In this document: positions 34,072-43,677 of the stretch, in pieces
How positions within the stretch are numbered: position 1 is the stretch's first letter
Layout of the letters: the number at the start of each line of letters is the position of its first letter
Source: Phycisphaerales bacterium
Lineage (GTDB): Bacteria > Planctomycetota > Phycisphaerae > Phycisphaerales > SM1A02
DNA: 64,000 nucleotides
Reading direction: 5' to 3'
Assembly: GCA_022446965.1 (NCBI GenBank)
Contig: JAKVBV010000004.1
Location: 16,238 to 80,237, forward strand
Notes under the pieces: generated by a model
Told to the model about the DNA's origin: nothing
Seen by the model: only the letters and a program-made list of their open reading frames with translations
Databases searched by the model: none
Program-made: the position numbers and the translations under genes

Positions 34072-34203
34072 TCAGCCCGAGGGCGTCGCGGGCATCAGCA
34101 TGCCAATCAAGCACGGCAGCACGAACAGGCAGACCGCGGCTGCGATCTCCACCACCGCCACGATCTTGCCGGTGGACCACGGTTGCTTCGTTTGATCAGT
34201 CAT
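34072..34203 (-). CDS. 43-residue membrane protein
   Basis: MTDQTKQPWSTGKIVAVVEI followed by one membrane helix (to about residue 37). It lies 25 bases after the response-regulator gene on the same strand and is probably in its operon. It has no recognised family, and its short length lowers confidence. Confidence 0.45.
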   Translation of the reverse strand: MTDQTKQPWSTGKIVAVVEIAAAVCLFVLPCLIGMLMPATPSG

Positions 34204-34228
34204 GGGTGGAAAGATCGCCGAACGCCTT

Positions 34229-34825
34229 TCACTCTCCGAGGAGTGAGTCGCTGTCGACTACGCTTTGGGCGACATCGATGAGTGACTTGCGGCTGTTGCG
34301 GGATTGCTTCTGCAGCATGCGCATGGCGTCGGGTTCGTCCACGCCCTTACGCTTGACGATGATCCACTTGGCTTGCTCGATGATCTTGCGTTGCTCAAGG
34401 CGTTCCTTGAGGTCATCAATCTTGCCGTCCTGTTCCAGATGGGCGAGCCATCGCGACCACGCTACTTCGATGCCCACGCGAAGTTGATCCCGGCTCACGG
34501 GCTTGAGCAGGTAGCCGAACACACCGATGTCGCTGCCCATGCTCACGTACTCAGGATCGGAGTACGCGCTGAGCATCATCACCGGCACACCCAGATCGCC
34601 AAAGATCACCTTGGCGGCTTCGAGACCGTCCGTGCCTGGCATTCGAATATCGAGCAATGCCATGTCGGGCTGTTGTGATTTGCACAACTCGATGGCGTGC
34701 GCACCGTCGCCGGCGGGGCCGACCACCTCAAACCCCAGATCATCAAGTGCAGCCACCATGCCACTGGCAACGAGATGTTCGTCGTCGGCGATGAGCACCT
34801 TGGCGGGGTGGGAGGGGATGGCCAT
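34229..34825 (-). CDS. response regulator with ANTAR RNA-binding domain
   Basis: A 198-residue protein: receiver domain (8-125) with acidic pair D14/D15, phosphorylation site D59 in ALLDIRMPG, and the conserved lysine in LLKPVSRDQ; then an ANTAR domain (about 135-192, LKERLEQRKIIEQAKWIIVK, DEPDAMRMLQKQSRNSRKSL). ANTAR proteins bind two-hexanucleotide hairpins in nascent RNA to prevent termination, and AmiR/NasT or EutV-like regulators share the layout. The ATG at 34825 lies exactly 6 bases after a minus-strand TACAAT. Confidence 0.92.
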   Translation of the reverse strand: MAIPSHPAKVLIADDEHLVASGMVAALDDLGFEVVGPAGDGAHAIELCKSQQPDMALLDIRMPGTDGLEAAKVIFGDLGVPVMMLSAYSDPEYVSMGSDIGVFGYLLKPVSRDQLRVGIEVAWSRWLAHLEQDGKIDDLKERLEQRKIIEQAKWIIVKRKGVDEPDAMRMLQKQSRNSRKSLIDVAQSVVDSDSLLGE

Positions 34826-34831
34826 GGCGGG

Positions 34832-34837
34832 ATTGTA
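34832..34837 (-). promoter_or_regulatory. candidate -10 giving a leaderless response-regulator mRNA
   Basis: TACAAT, the best -10 match of the leaderless set, ends 6 bases before the ATG at 34825. Confidence 0.5.
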
Positions 34838-34868
34838 GAGGGGCCGCTCCCGAGGGGGGCGGACCAAC

Positions 34869-36032
34869 TCAGTCCAGGAAATCCTTCGCCTTGAGCCGCT
34901 CGGGCACGTAGGTCTCGGTCACGTAGGAGATGTCCTTGGTGATCAGCGATTCCACTTCCATTTTGAAGCCATTGGTGAGGAGCTTCTTGATCTCCTTCTG
35001 CCACGGCCGCTTGTCCTTGAACCAGGGGTAATCCGCGATCTGCCGCGCACGGGTCACATCCCGGTCGTTCAGGGCAATGCGGACATCGGCCGACAGATCG
35101 CACCGGTCGTAATCCTCGGCGCGGATGCCCATGAACTTGGCATCCGGAATGGCCATGCGTTCACTCTCGAACGCGAGGTTGATCGATCCCTGCTTGATGA
35201 CGCTGTAGATGTAGTGGCCCCAGGGGTCACAATCGAGCAGGCAATACACCGGCAGCCCGAGTTCCTTGTTCAGGCGATGCAGCAGGCGGCGCACACCGCG
35301 AGGCGGCTGGCCCGAGCCTTCCGTGAGAATGCAGTTGTGCTTCTCCCAGAATCGGTCTTCATTGAACCGGCTCCAGACGGTGTCCTTCTCCACATGCAAC
35401 ACGAACTTGGCGTCGCATTCCTTGAACTGCATCACGCTGGGTTCGCAGATGCTGGGAATGGCGTAGCCGCCTGTGCCCATGCGGCGACAGTTGATCTCGT
35501 CGCCGTTGTCCACGATCGTGATGTTGCCCACCATCGTGCCACGCTTCTTGGCAAACACGTGCAGTTCTTCTCGCAGGCCGCCCAGACCCACTTCAAGATC
35601 CTCCAGCACCGTGTCCGACTCGGACTGATCGTTGAAGGTCTTCTCTTTGGTGCCCTCGATCGTGTGCAATGACATGTAGTACATGCCACGCAAACTGAGC
35701 GTCTTCTCTGCCTTGATCAGATCCTTGCAGCCCTTGGCCAGCAGCAAGGACTGCATGAACTTGCGGGCTTGCCCCACGTTGAACAACTCGCGCGTCTGGG
35801 TGGCATCGCCCATCTCCAGAATGCGCTTGCGCTTGTTCCAGTTCATGTTCGACACCGTGCGCAGCGGAATATCCATCGACGGATCGCGGCCCTTGAGCCC
35901 GTCCTTGGCGACGGAATCAGCCAGCGCCTCGATGGCGGCGACCGTTTGTGCGTCGCGCTTCTTGCTCACCGGACCGCGCTTGGCGGTGGTCTTCTTCTTG
36001 CGGGTCGTCGACTTGGCTTTCTTCTTGGCCAT
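34869..36032 (-). CDS. top6A: DNA topoisomerase VI subunit A (Spo11-like)
   Basis: A 387-residue type IIB topoisomerase A subunit, the cleaving half of an enzyme common in archaea and rare in bacteria. The catalytic tyrosine is in LRGMYYM (Y118 or Y119), after a winged-helix region; the Toprim fold supplies E215 in VLHVEKDTVWSRF and the DxD of LLDCDPWGHYIY (267-269). The N-terminus (1-25) is extra and lysine-rich (MAKKKAKSTTRKKKTTAKRG). The start overlaps the top6B stop by one base (TGATG), so the pair is coupled and expressed together. Confidence 0.95.
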   Translation of the reverse strand: MAKKKAKSTTRKKKTTAKRGPVSKKRDAQTVAAIEALADSVAKDGLKGRDPSMDIPLRTVSNMNWNKRKRILEMGDATQTRELFNVGQARKFMQSLLLAKGCKDLIKAEKTLSLRGMYYMSLHTIEGTKEKTFNDQSESDTVLEDLEVGLGGLREELHVFAKKRGTMVGNITIVDNGDEINCRRMGTGGYAIPSICEPSVMQFKECDAKFVLHVEKDTVWSRFNEDRFWEKHNCILTEGSGQPPRGVRRLLHRLNKELGLPVYCLLDCDPWGHYIYSVIKQGSINLAFESERMAIPDAKFMGIRAEDYDRCDLSADVRIALNDRDVTRARQIADYPWFKDKRPWQKEIKKLLTNGFKMEVESLITKDISYVTETYVPERLKAKDFLD

Positions 36033-37879
36033 CAGCTCTTGCGGCTCGTCTTCTTGCGGGTGGACTTCTTCTTCACGGTGCGTTTGGCTGCCTTGGACCC
36101 ACGACGGGGCAGTTTGCGTGCCGGCATGTCTTCATCGAACAAGCTGTCGCTGCCTTCGTCACCGGCCGTGCTGCGGTCGTGCAGGATGATGACGTCGTCA
36201 TCCTTCTCCAATGCATCCTGCTTGCCGACCACCTTGCCGTCCTGGTCCAGCTTCTGGTCGGCTTCTTCAGTCTTGCGGGTGGCGATCTTCTGCAGGGCGA
36301 CATACAACTGACGGGCATCGGTGCCCGTGATGTTGTGGCACGCCGTGGAGATCTCGCCGATGTAGCGCTCGAACACGCTGCGCCGCTCAGCCTCTTTCTT
36401 CATCTTCTGTCGGCGTCGCAGGTATGTGCCCAGCTTGCGGCCGCACTCCTGCAGGGCAAGACGCAGTTCCTTGCGGATCTCGTCGTAGTCGGCGATGGCT
36501 TCCTTCGACTCACTCGTGAAGGGCACCCACACACTGGCCATGTGCACCATCACCACCAGCGGTCCGGTCGGCAACGACCCCTTGGGCTGCGACAGGCCGT
36601 AGTTCTTCCAACCCGTTTCCAGCACGGCCTTGAAGGATGAACACGCTGACTGCTGATACAGCAGTGGTACGCGATTGGCGAACCGAAGAATGCGGGCGGT
36701 GTCCTCACGGGCCAGATTCCCACCGTAGGCGATGGCCACCTCCATCTGGAAGGGGTTTCCGCGATAGACCGCCGGCGGCCGCGTGGACGCGGCGAAGAAC
36801 TCCGCCTGCACTTCCTTCAGCAAGCCCGCCAACAATGCTCGCGACCCGATGGGGACGAGACAGTCGGTGGGGGGCGCCATGATCGAAGTCTCTTGAATCG
36901 CCTTGTAGAGCGCTTCGGCCTCAGCGTGGCCCATCGTGCTGATGCGTGTGCGGGGCGTGATCGTGGTGGACGTCTTCTTGTCGGCGAGCTTCACCAGTTC
37001 GCTGGCCTTGCGTTGTCCGACGCGAGAGAACTCGTTCTGCAGGAACGAACTCACACTCGTGGGTTCAGTGCGTTCGAGCATCTGAATCAACGTGCCAAGT
37101 TCGATGCCCTTGGGATGGGGCTTGATCTCCTTGGCTTCGGCGGGCAATTCGTTCATCGCACGCGGGAAGACCACCGTTTCGTTGGTCGGGCTGGTCCAGG
37201 AGATCTCCGCGTGTGGATTGGCGATGGCCGTCTGCTCGAGATACTCGTCGATGCTCTGGCGGCCCTTCTGGTACTTGCCTTCCAGTTCGATCGTGACGAT
37301 GGTGCCGTGGCCGTCGGCGAAGAACTTGTCGTCTTCGGGATGCTCGGTGTCGCTGACCACCTCGGCACGGTTCTTGGAGGTGTCGATCTTCAACACCACT
37401 TCGTGCGAGGGTTTGCGCTTGCCGGTCTTGGAGACGATCTTCACCGGCTTGCCCGTGGTCATCAGGCCGTACATGCCAGCAGCCGAAATGCCGATTCCCT
37501 GCTGGCCGCGCGACATCTTCATGCGGTGGAACTTCGACCCGTACAGCAACTTGCCGAAGATGTTCTCGATCTGCTTGCGCACGATGCCCGGGCCGTTGTC
37601 CTGAATGGTCAGCTTGAACCGGGTCTCATCAGTCTGAAGCATCGTCACTGCGATGGTCGGCAGAATGCCGGCCTCTTCACAGGCGTCCAGGGCGTTGTCG
37701 ACAGCTTCCTTGACCGTGGTGAGTACGGCCTTACGGGGGTTGTCGAAGCCCAGCAGGTGGCGGTTCTTGGCGAAGAACTCGGAGACCGAGATCTCACGCT
37801 GCATGGCGGCCATGGACTCGGCCGTGGCTGCTGTGCGGGACTTTGATTTCTTGCGTGGTGCGGATGCGGCAGGGGGCAC
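36032..37879 (-). CDS. top6B: DNA topoisomerase VI subunit B (GHKL ATPase)
   Basis: A 615-residue ATPase subunit. The GHKL Bergerat fold starts with REISVSEFFAKNRHLLGFD, then VKEAVDNALDACEEAGILP (N-box), IQDNGPGIV and SRGQQGIGISAAGMYG (G-boxes); an H2TH-like region and the transducer domain follow, with the K-loop near QPKGSLPTGPLVV. The last 60 residues are acidic and then Lys/Arg-rich (SKAAKRTVKKKSTRKKTSR). The GTG start is preceded by GGAG ten bases away; an ATG 22 codons later is possible. ATP binding closes the B dimer and drives strand passage through the A-subunit gate. Confidence 0.94.
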   Translation of the reverse strand: MPPAASAPRKKSKSRTAATAESMAAMQREISVSEFFAKNRHLLGFDNPRKAVLTTVKEAVDNALDACEEAGILPTIAVTMLQTDETRFKLTIQDNGPGIVRKQIENIFGKLLYGSKFHRMKMSRGQQGIGISAAGMYGLMTTGKPVKIVSKTGKRKPSHEVVLKIDTSKNRAEVVSDTEHPEDDKFFADGHGTIVTIELEGKYQKGRQSIDEYLEQTAIANPHAEISWTSPTNETVVFPRAMNELPAEAKEIKPHPKGIELGTLIQMLERTEPTSVSSFLQNEFSRVGQRKASELVKLADKKTSTTITPRTRISTMGHAEAEALYKAIQETSIMAPPTDCLVPIGSRALLAGLLKEVQAEFFAASTRPPAVYRGNPFQMEVAIAYGGNLAREDTARILRFANRVPLLYQQSACSSFKAVLETGWKNYGLSQPKGSLPTGPLVVMVHMASVWVPFTSESKEAIADYDEIRKELRLALQECGRKLGTYLRRRQKMKKEAERRSVFERYIGEISTACHNITGTDARQLYVALQKIATRKTEEADQKLDQDGKVVGKQDALEKDDDVIILHDRSTAGDEGSDSLFDEDMPARKLPRRGSKAAKRTVKKKSTRKKTSRKS

Positions 37880-37919
37880 GGAGGTCCATCTCCAAGGGGT
37901 CGGGGATCCCCAGTCGGGG

Positions 37920-37944
37920 GCCATCGGGCCTCGTGCCCGATGGC
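37920..37944. promoter_or_regulatory. perfect hairpin upstream of top6B and ndk
   Basis: GCCATCGGGC-CTCGT-GCCCGATGGC, 10 base pairs with a 5-base loop, in the divergent gap. On the minus strand it overlaps a likely top6B transcription start, next to a TACGGT hexamer at 37948..37953. Role unknown. Confidence 0.5.
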
Positions 37945-38104
37945 GGCACCGTAGCCGATTTCGCCGCTGCAGGCAGTGTGAAATCCGCTTCCGCCATGGC
38001 GTGCACATCCGACTCGGGGCCTGAAAACACACTAGAATTCTCGGCCCTCCACGCTGCGGCATGGCGTCGCATGCGGGAGGTTGAACAGGCAGGAGACGCC
38101 ACCA

Positions 38105-38581
38105 ATGGCCATGGAAACCACACTCATCATCCTCAAGCCCGACGCCGTGCAACGCGGTCTGATGGGTGCCATCATCAGCCGCTTCGAAGCCAAGGGGCTG
38201 CAGATCTGCGGCGCCAAGATGATGCAGATCCCCATGTCGCTCGCCGAGCAGCATTACTCGGATCACAAAGGCAAGCCCTTCTACGACGGCCTCGTGGGCT
38301 TCATGACCTCCTCGCCGGTGCTGGTGCTGGCTATCCGCGGCGTGGGCGCCATCGCCATCTGCCGCAGCATGATGGGTGCCACCTTCGGCTCCAAGGCTGA
38401 CGCTGGCACCATTCGCGGCGACTTCGGCGTGTCGAACAGCTTCAACCTGATCCATGGCTCGGACAGTCCCGAAGCCGCCGAGAAGGAGCTGGGCCTGTTC
38501 TTCAACGACGGCGAAGTGCTCGATTGGTCGCGTGCCAACGAGTGCTGGGTCTACGATCTCTCCGGTGGCGACCCTGAGTGA
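38105..38581 (+). CDS. ndk: nucleoside diphosphate kinase
   Basis: A 158-residue Ndk, which equalises nucleoside triphosphate pools by passing phosphate through a histidine. TLIILKPDAVQRGLMG is the start signature, and the active histidine is in SFNLIHGSDSPEAAEKELGLFF. GGAG ten bases before the ATG; a TAGAAT at 38033..38038 is a promoter candidate. Ends in a strong hairpin. Confidence 0.97.
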   Translation: MAMETTLIILKPDAVQRGLMGAIISRFEAKGLQICGAKMMQIPMSLAEQHYSDHKGKPFYDGLVGFMTSSPVLVLAIRGVGAIAICRSMMGATFGSKADAGTIRGDFGVSNSFNLIHGSDSPEAAEKELGLFFNDGEVLDWSRANECWVYDLSGGDPE

Positions 38582-38611
38582 TCCCGCAGCACTGACGCGA
38601 TGACACACACC

Positions 38612-38641
38612 AGCCCCGATGGCGTTGCCGCCATCGGGGCT
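38612..38641 (+). terminator. terminator after ndk
   Basis: AGCCCCGATGGCG-TTGC-CGCCATCGGGGCT: a perfect 13-base-pair stem 30 bases past the ndk stop. Confidence 0.75.
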
Positions 38642-38687
38642 GTCATGCGCCATGTGTTTTGGCAACGGAGACACCCGAAACGCCCGA

Positions 38688-38693
38688 TACCAT
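38688..38693 (+). promoter_or_regulatory. candidate -10 giving a leaderless mRNA (ferredoxin-type gene)
   Basis: TACCAT ends exactly 6 bases before the ATG at 38700; no clear -35 at the usual distance. Confidence 0.4.
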
Positions 38694-38699
38694 CGAGGC

Positions 38700-40607
38700 A
38701 TGGCCTCCAATTCCAGCACATCACTGCCGGTCGTCAACCGCACGAGCATGAGTCGCGTCGCCAAGCGGCGACTGTGGGTGTTGCTCACGGTGCAGGTGTT
38801 GATCATTGCGCACGTGCTGATGTGGTGGTTGAGTACACAGTACGGCTGGTTTGGCGGCTACACCTTGAGCCCAATCGAACCCAGTGAATCGATCGAAACG
38901 GTGTCTGACGGCATCGTGAATGCCGGAGCGATCTTCTTTGCCACGGCCCTGTTGAGCACGGCGCTGCTGGGTCGGTGGTTCTGTGGCTGGGGATGCCACG
39001 TGCTGTTGCTGCAGGATGGGTGCACCTGGTTGCTCAAACGTGCGGGCATTCGTCCGCGTGCATTCCGATCTCGGCTGCTAATGCTCGCGCCGCTCGCCTT
39101 GGCGCTGTACATGTTCGTGTGGCCACTGGCCTATCGCTTCCTTGTGGCGCCCTTCACACGGCCGGATCTCACGTGGCCGGGCTTTTCGTCGCACCTGCTC
39201 GTGCGTGATTTCTGGGCCACGTTTCCAGGCGTCACCGTGGCCGTGTTCTTTCTCGGCATCTGCGGGGTGCTCACCGTGTACATGCTCGGCAGCAAGGGGT
39301 TCTGTACCTACGGCTGTCCGTATGGCGGTTTCTTTGCGCCGCTTGATCGTCTCGCCCCGGTGCGCATTCGTGTGAACGACAACTGCCAAGGGTGCGCCGA
39401 GTGCACCGCGGTGTGCACGTCGAACGTTCGTGTGCACGAAGAGGTGGCCACGCACGGCATGGTGATCGACAACGGGTGCATGAAGACCATGGACTGCATC
39501 GAAGCGTGCCCCAACGATGCGCTGTCCATGAGCGCCGGTCCCAATGCCGCCGGTGGCCCAAGGCCAAAGCGCACGTGGGATCTCACCTGGCCACAGGAGT
39601 TCGCGGCCGCGGCGCTGATGCTGGTGCTCTTTCTGGTGTGGCGTGGTGCGTGGGGCGTGATTCCCATGCTGATGGCTATGGGTACCGCGGCCTGCGGTAC
39701 TTGGTTGTTGTGGCGGGTGTACACCATGGTGCGCAGCGACAACGCCAAGTGGCTCAAGTGGCAACTCAAGCGAGCGGGCAAGGTGCAGGGAAAGGGCTGG
39801 GTGGTACTCGCCGTGGCCACGCTCTTCACGATCGTCACGTTTCAGAACGCCGTGGTGCAGGCGTCGGCATTCCGCTCGAGTCTCACAATGCAGCCGCACA
39901 CCATACGGCACACGTTGGCGACGCCCATCGCGACGGGTTCGCAGGCCAGCGAGGTGCACCAGGCGCTCGAGCATCTGGCCCCGACGATGGATCTTCGCAG
40001 CGGTGGCTGGGCGATCGTGGAGAGCCCGGCGCATCGATATGCCCGCGCTCGACTGCTGGCCATGCAGGGCAAGCTGCACGACGCTCACACCGAGATGGTC
40101 GTGGTGATGGCGCACGCTCGGCCGACAGAAGCTGCCTGGCGTGATGGGTTTGCCTTGCACACGCTGTTGCTGCCTGAAGACGACACGCAAGCATGGGCTG
40201 AAGTCGTGCTGGCCGATCATCCCGACTGGGGTGGATTGCGTACCGATGTGGTGGCGTGGCTCACATCGACAGGCCGCGCCAGCGACGCACTCGATATGGC
40301 CGCCGAAGCGATGTCGCTGGAAGACGCCCGCCGCCTCATGCTGCGTGCGGTGGATTTGTTGCAGGCAGGCCGCGCAGTCGAGGCGCTGCCACTGATGCAG
40401 GACTACGTGAACGCCACACCCAAGGACACGCTTGCTCGCGCGGCGCTCGCACGATTGCTGCTGTCTTTGGGCCACACCACACAGGCCGGTGTGCAGATGC
40501 AACGAGCCATCTCAGAAGGGCCGAATCTTCCACCAGCGCAGCAGCAGGCACTCGCGGCCGAAGTGGCGGCATTCAACGCGATGGCCGAATCAAAGTCGGC
40601 GCCCTGA
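38700..40607 (+). CDS. membrane 4Fe-4S ferredoxin-type protein with C-terminal TPR region
   Basis: A 635-residue protein in two parts. The first half resembles NapH/CcoG-type membrane iron-sulfur proteins: several membrane helices, FCGWGCHVLLLQD and FCTYGCPYGGFFAP (cysteine motifs at the membrane face), then CQGCAECTAVCTSNV and CMKTMDCIEACPNDA, two ferredoxin-like clusters (about 255-300). Further helices follow to about 405. The last 210 residues are helical and repeat-like (DALDMAAEAMSLEDARRLML, LARLLLSLGHTTQAGVQMQ), resembling TPRs. An electron-transfer role is inferred; no partner oxidoreductase is adjacent. An ATG at 38751 is an alternative start. Confidence 0.82.
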   Translation: MASNSSTSLPVVNRTSMSRVAKRRLWVLLTVQVLIIAHVLMWWLSTQYGWFGGYTLSPIEPSESIETVSDGIVNAGAIFFATALLSTALLGRWFCGWGCHVLLLQDGCTWLLKRAGIRPRAFRSRLLMLAPLALALYMFVWPLAYRFLVAPFTRPDLTWPGFSSHLLVRDFWATFPGVTVAVFFLGICGVLTVYMLGSKGFCTYGCPYGGFFAPLDRLAPVRIRVNDNCQGCAECTAVCTSNVRVHEEVATHGMVIDNGCMKTMDCIEACPNDALSMSAGPNAAGGPRPKRTWDLTWPQEFAAAALMLVLFLVWRGAWGVIPMLMAMGTAACGTWLLWRVYTMVRSDNAKWLKWQLKRAGKVQGKGWVVLAVATLFTIVTFQNAVVQASAFRSSLTMQPHTIRHTLATPIATGSQASEVHQALEHLAPTMDLRSGGWAIVESPAHRYARARLLAMQGKLHDAHTEMVVVMAHARPTEAAWRDGFALHTLLLPEDDTQAWAEVVLADHPDWGGLRTDVVAWLTSTGRASDALDMAAEAMSLEDARRLMLRAVDLLQAGRAVEALPLMQDYVNATPKDTLARAALARLLLSLGHTTQAGVQMQRAISEGPNLPPAQQQALAAEVAAFNAMAESKSAP

Positions 40608-40612
40608 GGCGA

Positions 40613-41062
40613 TCACTTGGCGGTGAGCAGGTCGGCCAGCGCTTGAGGCGAAGCTGCGTCGTAGATCGCTAGCCGCGTGGTGCGTTCGGAGAGCCGCCGC
40701 GAAAACCAGCCCAACACTTGAATGTGATCGGCGGTTCGGTTGGGCGGGGAAAGCACCAGTACCACCAGGTGTACGGGCTTCTGGTCGAACGCGTTCCAAT
40801 CCACGCCCTCAGCCATGCGTCCCACGGCCACGACGACGTTGTCCAGCCCGGGCATGCGGGCATGCGGCACGGCAAGGCCTTCGCCGATGCCGGTGGTGCG
40901 TTCGCTCTCGCGTTCAAGCACCAACTCCAGCGCGGTGGCGGTGTCGTTCATGTCACCACGTTCACCCACCAACTCGATCAGGCGGGCGATCGCGTCGTTG
41001 CGATTGTCCACGTCGAGCGGGGCGATGATGCACTCAGGATGAATGAGCTTGGCGACTTGCAT
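40613..41062 (-). CDS. PTS EIIA (PtsN/fructose-type) domain protein
   Basis: A 149-residue EIIA domain; the phosphorylated histidine is H67 in GEGLAVPHARMPG, with LVVLVLSPPNRTADHIQVLGWFSRRL further on. Single-domain EIIA proteins of this group act in regulatory rather than sugar-transport phosphorelays. No EI, HPr or permease genes are in the window. A TACAAT lies 13 bases before the ATG. Confidence 0.87.
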   Translation of the reverse strand: MQVAKLIHPECIIAPLDVDNRNDAIARLIELVGERGDMNDTATALELVLERESERTTGIGEGLAVPHARMPGLDNVVVAVGRMAEGVDWNAFDQKPVHLVVLVLSPPNRTADHIQVLGWFSRRLSERTTRLAIYDAASPQALADLLTAK

Positions 41063-41120
41063 GGGCAAGCGGGGGATTGTATCGACGCTTCCGTCAGTCG
41101 CCAACGGCTGCACACAAAAC

Positions 41121-42431
41121 TCACACGGTGCGGCGGAGCAGGGCGTGGAAGGCACCGTCGTGATACGCCCCCGGGGGGTCGCCGGGCAGGCCAGCGGGTT
41201 CAGTGATCTTGGTGTCCACCACGCTCATGGGGTGGTACTCGCATAACCACCGCACTTGCTGCTCATTTTCCTCGGGGTCGATCGAGCAGGTGGACCACAA
41301 CAGATGCCCACCATCGGCCAGCAGGCCCATGGTGTTGGCGGCGATCTGCCGCTGCTTCTCACGCATGGCCCGGCGGGTGCGTCGATCGAGGCGATGGCGG
41401 GCCTCAGGGCGGCGGGGGAGGACGGCCGTGTTCGTGCACGGCACATCCAGCAACAGCAGATCGGCCTGGCCGGCGAGCTGCTGCAATGCGGCGAAGTCCA
41501 TCGCCTGCAGATTGGGCACCGCCTCGGCGGCGCGGGCCAGATCCTGGGCCCGGCCCGGATGGGTGTCGGCGCCGATGACCTGTGCATCCGGGTGCAACGC
41601 CGCGAGCTGACGGCTCTTGGTGCCGCGGCCGGCGCATGGGTCGATGATCATCGACGGTGTCAAGGCGGCAGTTGCCTCGACTGCCTTGGCCGAAGCGGGA
41701 TCCTGCACCTGAGCATCGGGAGACGCTGCGAAGACGTCCGCGATGGGCGTACCGGGCTCGAGTACGGTGAAGCCGTCGATCGTGTGGGGTGTGCCTGGCA
41801 CACCGTCACCACGCATGATGATCGGTGGTTCGACGATCGAGTGCAGCGCGCGATATCGAGCGATGTCGATTCCACTGGTGGTGACCCAGCGTTCGAGCAC
41901 CGACGCATGCATGCCCGCCTGCGCAGCGAGGCGAGCGAGATCGTCCTTGCCCGGAAGTGGTTCGCTCAGCAGCCATCCACCGCCGTCGGCGTGCAGCAGG
42001 TGGGCGGGGCTGTCTGGATCAGCCGTCTCGACACGCTCGACACGAAGTTCGGCGATGCGTCGAAGCACGGCGTTCACCATGCCCGCCGCACGTGGACGCA
42101 CGCTGGCCTTGGCACATTCCACTGCTTCGTGCAACACGGCGTGGTCAGGCAGCTTGTCCAGCAGCAGCAGTTGTGCGGCACCGGCTAGCAGAATGGCCTG
42201 CAGTTCCGGGTGTTGCTTTGTCCAAGGTGCCTTCAGGCGTCGTTCGAGCAGCCCTTGCAGCAGGCTCCATCGCACGACGACCGCACGGTCAATGGCGATG
42301 GCCAGCGAGGCATCGCGTGGCGACAGCCCGGCCACATCCACGGACTCCGGATGCAGACGCGGGAACGCAGCGCACCGCTTGGCCAGATGGGCCACGGCGC
42401 GAGCGCGAGGTGTATCAGTGTGCTGCGGCAT
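41121..42431 (-). CDS. rsmB: RsmB-family RNA (cytosine-C5)-methyltransferase
   Basis: A 436-residue enzyme with an N-terminal NusB-like helical domain (1-140, [33 protein letters not shown]) and a C-terminal Rossmann methyltransferase. Motifs are [16 protein letters not shown] (SAM), [22 protein letters not shown] with the PC cysteine, and [17 protein letters not shown] with the catalytic TC cysteine. RsmB makes m5C967 in 16S rRNA; the exact site is inferred. Its start overlaps the metK end by 17 bases, so the two are co-transcribed. Confidence 0.9.
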   Translation of the reverse strand: MPQHTDTPRARAVAHLAKRCAAFPRLHPESVDVAGLSPRDASLAIAIDRAVVVRWSLLQGLLERRLKAPWTKQHPELQAILLAGAAQLLLLDKLPDHAVLHEAVECAKASVRPRAAGMVNAVLRRIAELRVERVETADPDSPAHLLHADGGGWLLSEPLPGKDDLARLAAQAGMHASVLERWVTTSGIDIARYRALHSIVEPPIIMRGDGVPGTPHTIDGFTVLEPGTPIADVFAASPDAQVQDPASAKAVEATAALTPSMIIDPCAGRGTKSRQLAALHPDAQVIGADTHPGRAQDLARAAEAVPNLQAMDFAALQQLAGQADLLLLDVPCTNTAVLPRRPEARHRLDRRTRRAMREKQRQIAANTMGLLADGGHLLWSTCSIDPEENEQQVRWLCEYHPMSVVDTKITEPAGLPGDPPGAYHDGAFHALLRRTV

Positions 42432-43611
42432 CAGCCGCTGCAGCGGTCTTGAGCCCATCGACGCGGTCGGTCTTCTCCCACGAGAAAGACCCGTCATCCC
42501 CCGGCGTGCGGCCGAAGTGGCCGTGATAGGCCGAGGCCTCGTAGATGGGCGACTTCAGCCCGAGGCTGTCGATGATGCCCTTGGGCGTGAGCGGGAAGAC
42601 TTCGGCGATGGCGGATTCGATCGCAGCTTCTGGCACCTTGGCCGTGCCTTGGCAGTCGACATAGACCGACGTGGGCTCAGCCACACCGATGGCATAGGAC
42701 AACTGCACTTCGCACGTGTCAGCGAGATCTGCGGCGACCACGTTCTTGGCGATGTAGCGGGCCATGTAGGCCGCGCTGCGGTCCACCTTGGACGGATCCT
42801 TGCCGGAGAAGGCACCACCACCGTGACGACCACGGCCACCGTAGGTGTCCACGATGATCTTGCGGCCGGTGAGGCCACAGTCGCCGTGGGGGCCACCGAT
42901 TTCGAACACCCCGGTGGGGTTCACGTGCACCGTGATGCCGTCGTGCCACCAGTCACCCAGGACGGGCCTGATGACATGTTCGATGATGCCTTCGGACAAC
43001 CCACTCTGGTTGTCATTCCACTCCGGGCCGTGTTGCGTGGAGAGCACCACGGTTTCAACTTCGGCGGGGGTGTTGTCGGCGTTGTAGCGCACCGTCACCT
43101 GCGACTTGGCGTCGGGACGAAGGTGGGGGACCGTGTTGGCCTCGCGAACTTCGGCATGCTTGGCCACCAGTTGATGCGAGAGATCAATTGGCAGCGGCAT
43201 GAGTGAGTCGGTTTCGCGGCATGCATAGCCGAACATGATGCCCTGATCACCAGCGCCTTGTTCAGCGTGCTTGCCTTCACCTTCGGACACACCTTGCGAA
43301 ATGTCCGGCGACTGCTTGTCGAGCGCCACCATCACGGCGCACGACTCGGCGTCGAACCGCATGTTGGCGTCGTTGTATCCAATGCGGCGAATGGTGCGTC
43401 GCACGACATCGGGGATGTCGACGTAGCCTTCGCAGGTCACCTCGCCGGAGACCACGACCAGGCCAGTGGTGCACATGGTTTCACAGGCCACCCGGGAATT
43501 CGGGTCGACCGCGAGCATGGCGTCGAGGATGGCATCGGAGATCTGATCGGACACCTTGTCGGGGTGGCCCATCGAGACGGATTCAGACGTGAATTGGTAG
43601 TCGCGTGACAT
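42415..43611 (-). CDS. metK: S-adenosylmethionine synthase
   Basis: A 398-residue MetK, making SAM from methionine and [27 protein letters not shown] (start), [12 protein letters not shown] (adenine site) and [19 protein letters not shown] (phosphate loop) are all present. Upstream in-frame codons have no support; TACAAT lies 9 bases before the ATG. The coupled methyltransferase downstream uses its product. Confidence 0.98.
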   Translation of the reverse strand: MSRDYQFTSESVSMGHPDKVSDQISDAILDAMLAVDPNSRVACETMCTTGLVVVSGEVTCEGYVDIPDVVRRTIRRIGYNDANMRFDAESCAVMVALDKQSPDISQGVSEGEGKHAEQGAGDQGIMFGYACRETDSLMPLPIDLSHQLVAKHAEVREANTVPHLRPDAKSQVTVRYNADNTPAEVETVVLSTQHGPEWNDNQSGLSEGIIEHVIRPVLGDWWHDGITVHVNPTGVFEIGGPHGDCGLTGRKIIVDTYGGRGRHGGGAFSGKDPSKVDRSAAYMARYIAKNVVAADLADTCEVQLSYAIGVAEPTSVYVDCQGTAKVPEAAIESAIAEVFPLTPKGIIDSLGLKSPIYEASAYHGHFGRTPGDDGSFSWEKTDRVDGLKTAAAADAAAH

Positions 43612-43677
43612 GATCCCCGCATTGTATCCGACCCCCCTCTCGGACGGGCTTGGTCGGGGGGCTATCATCGCCCTTCC

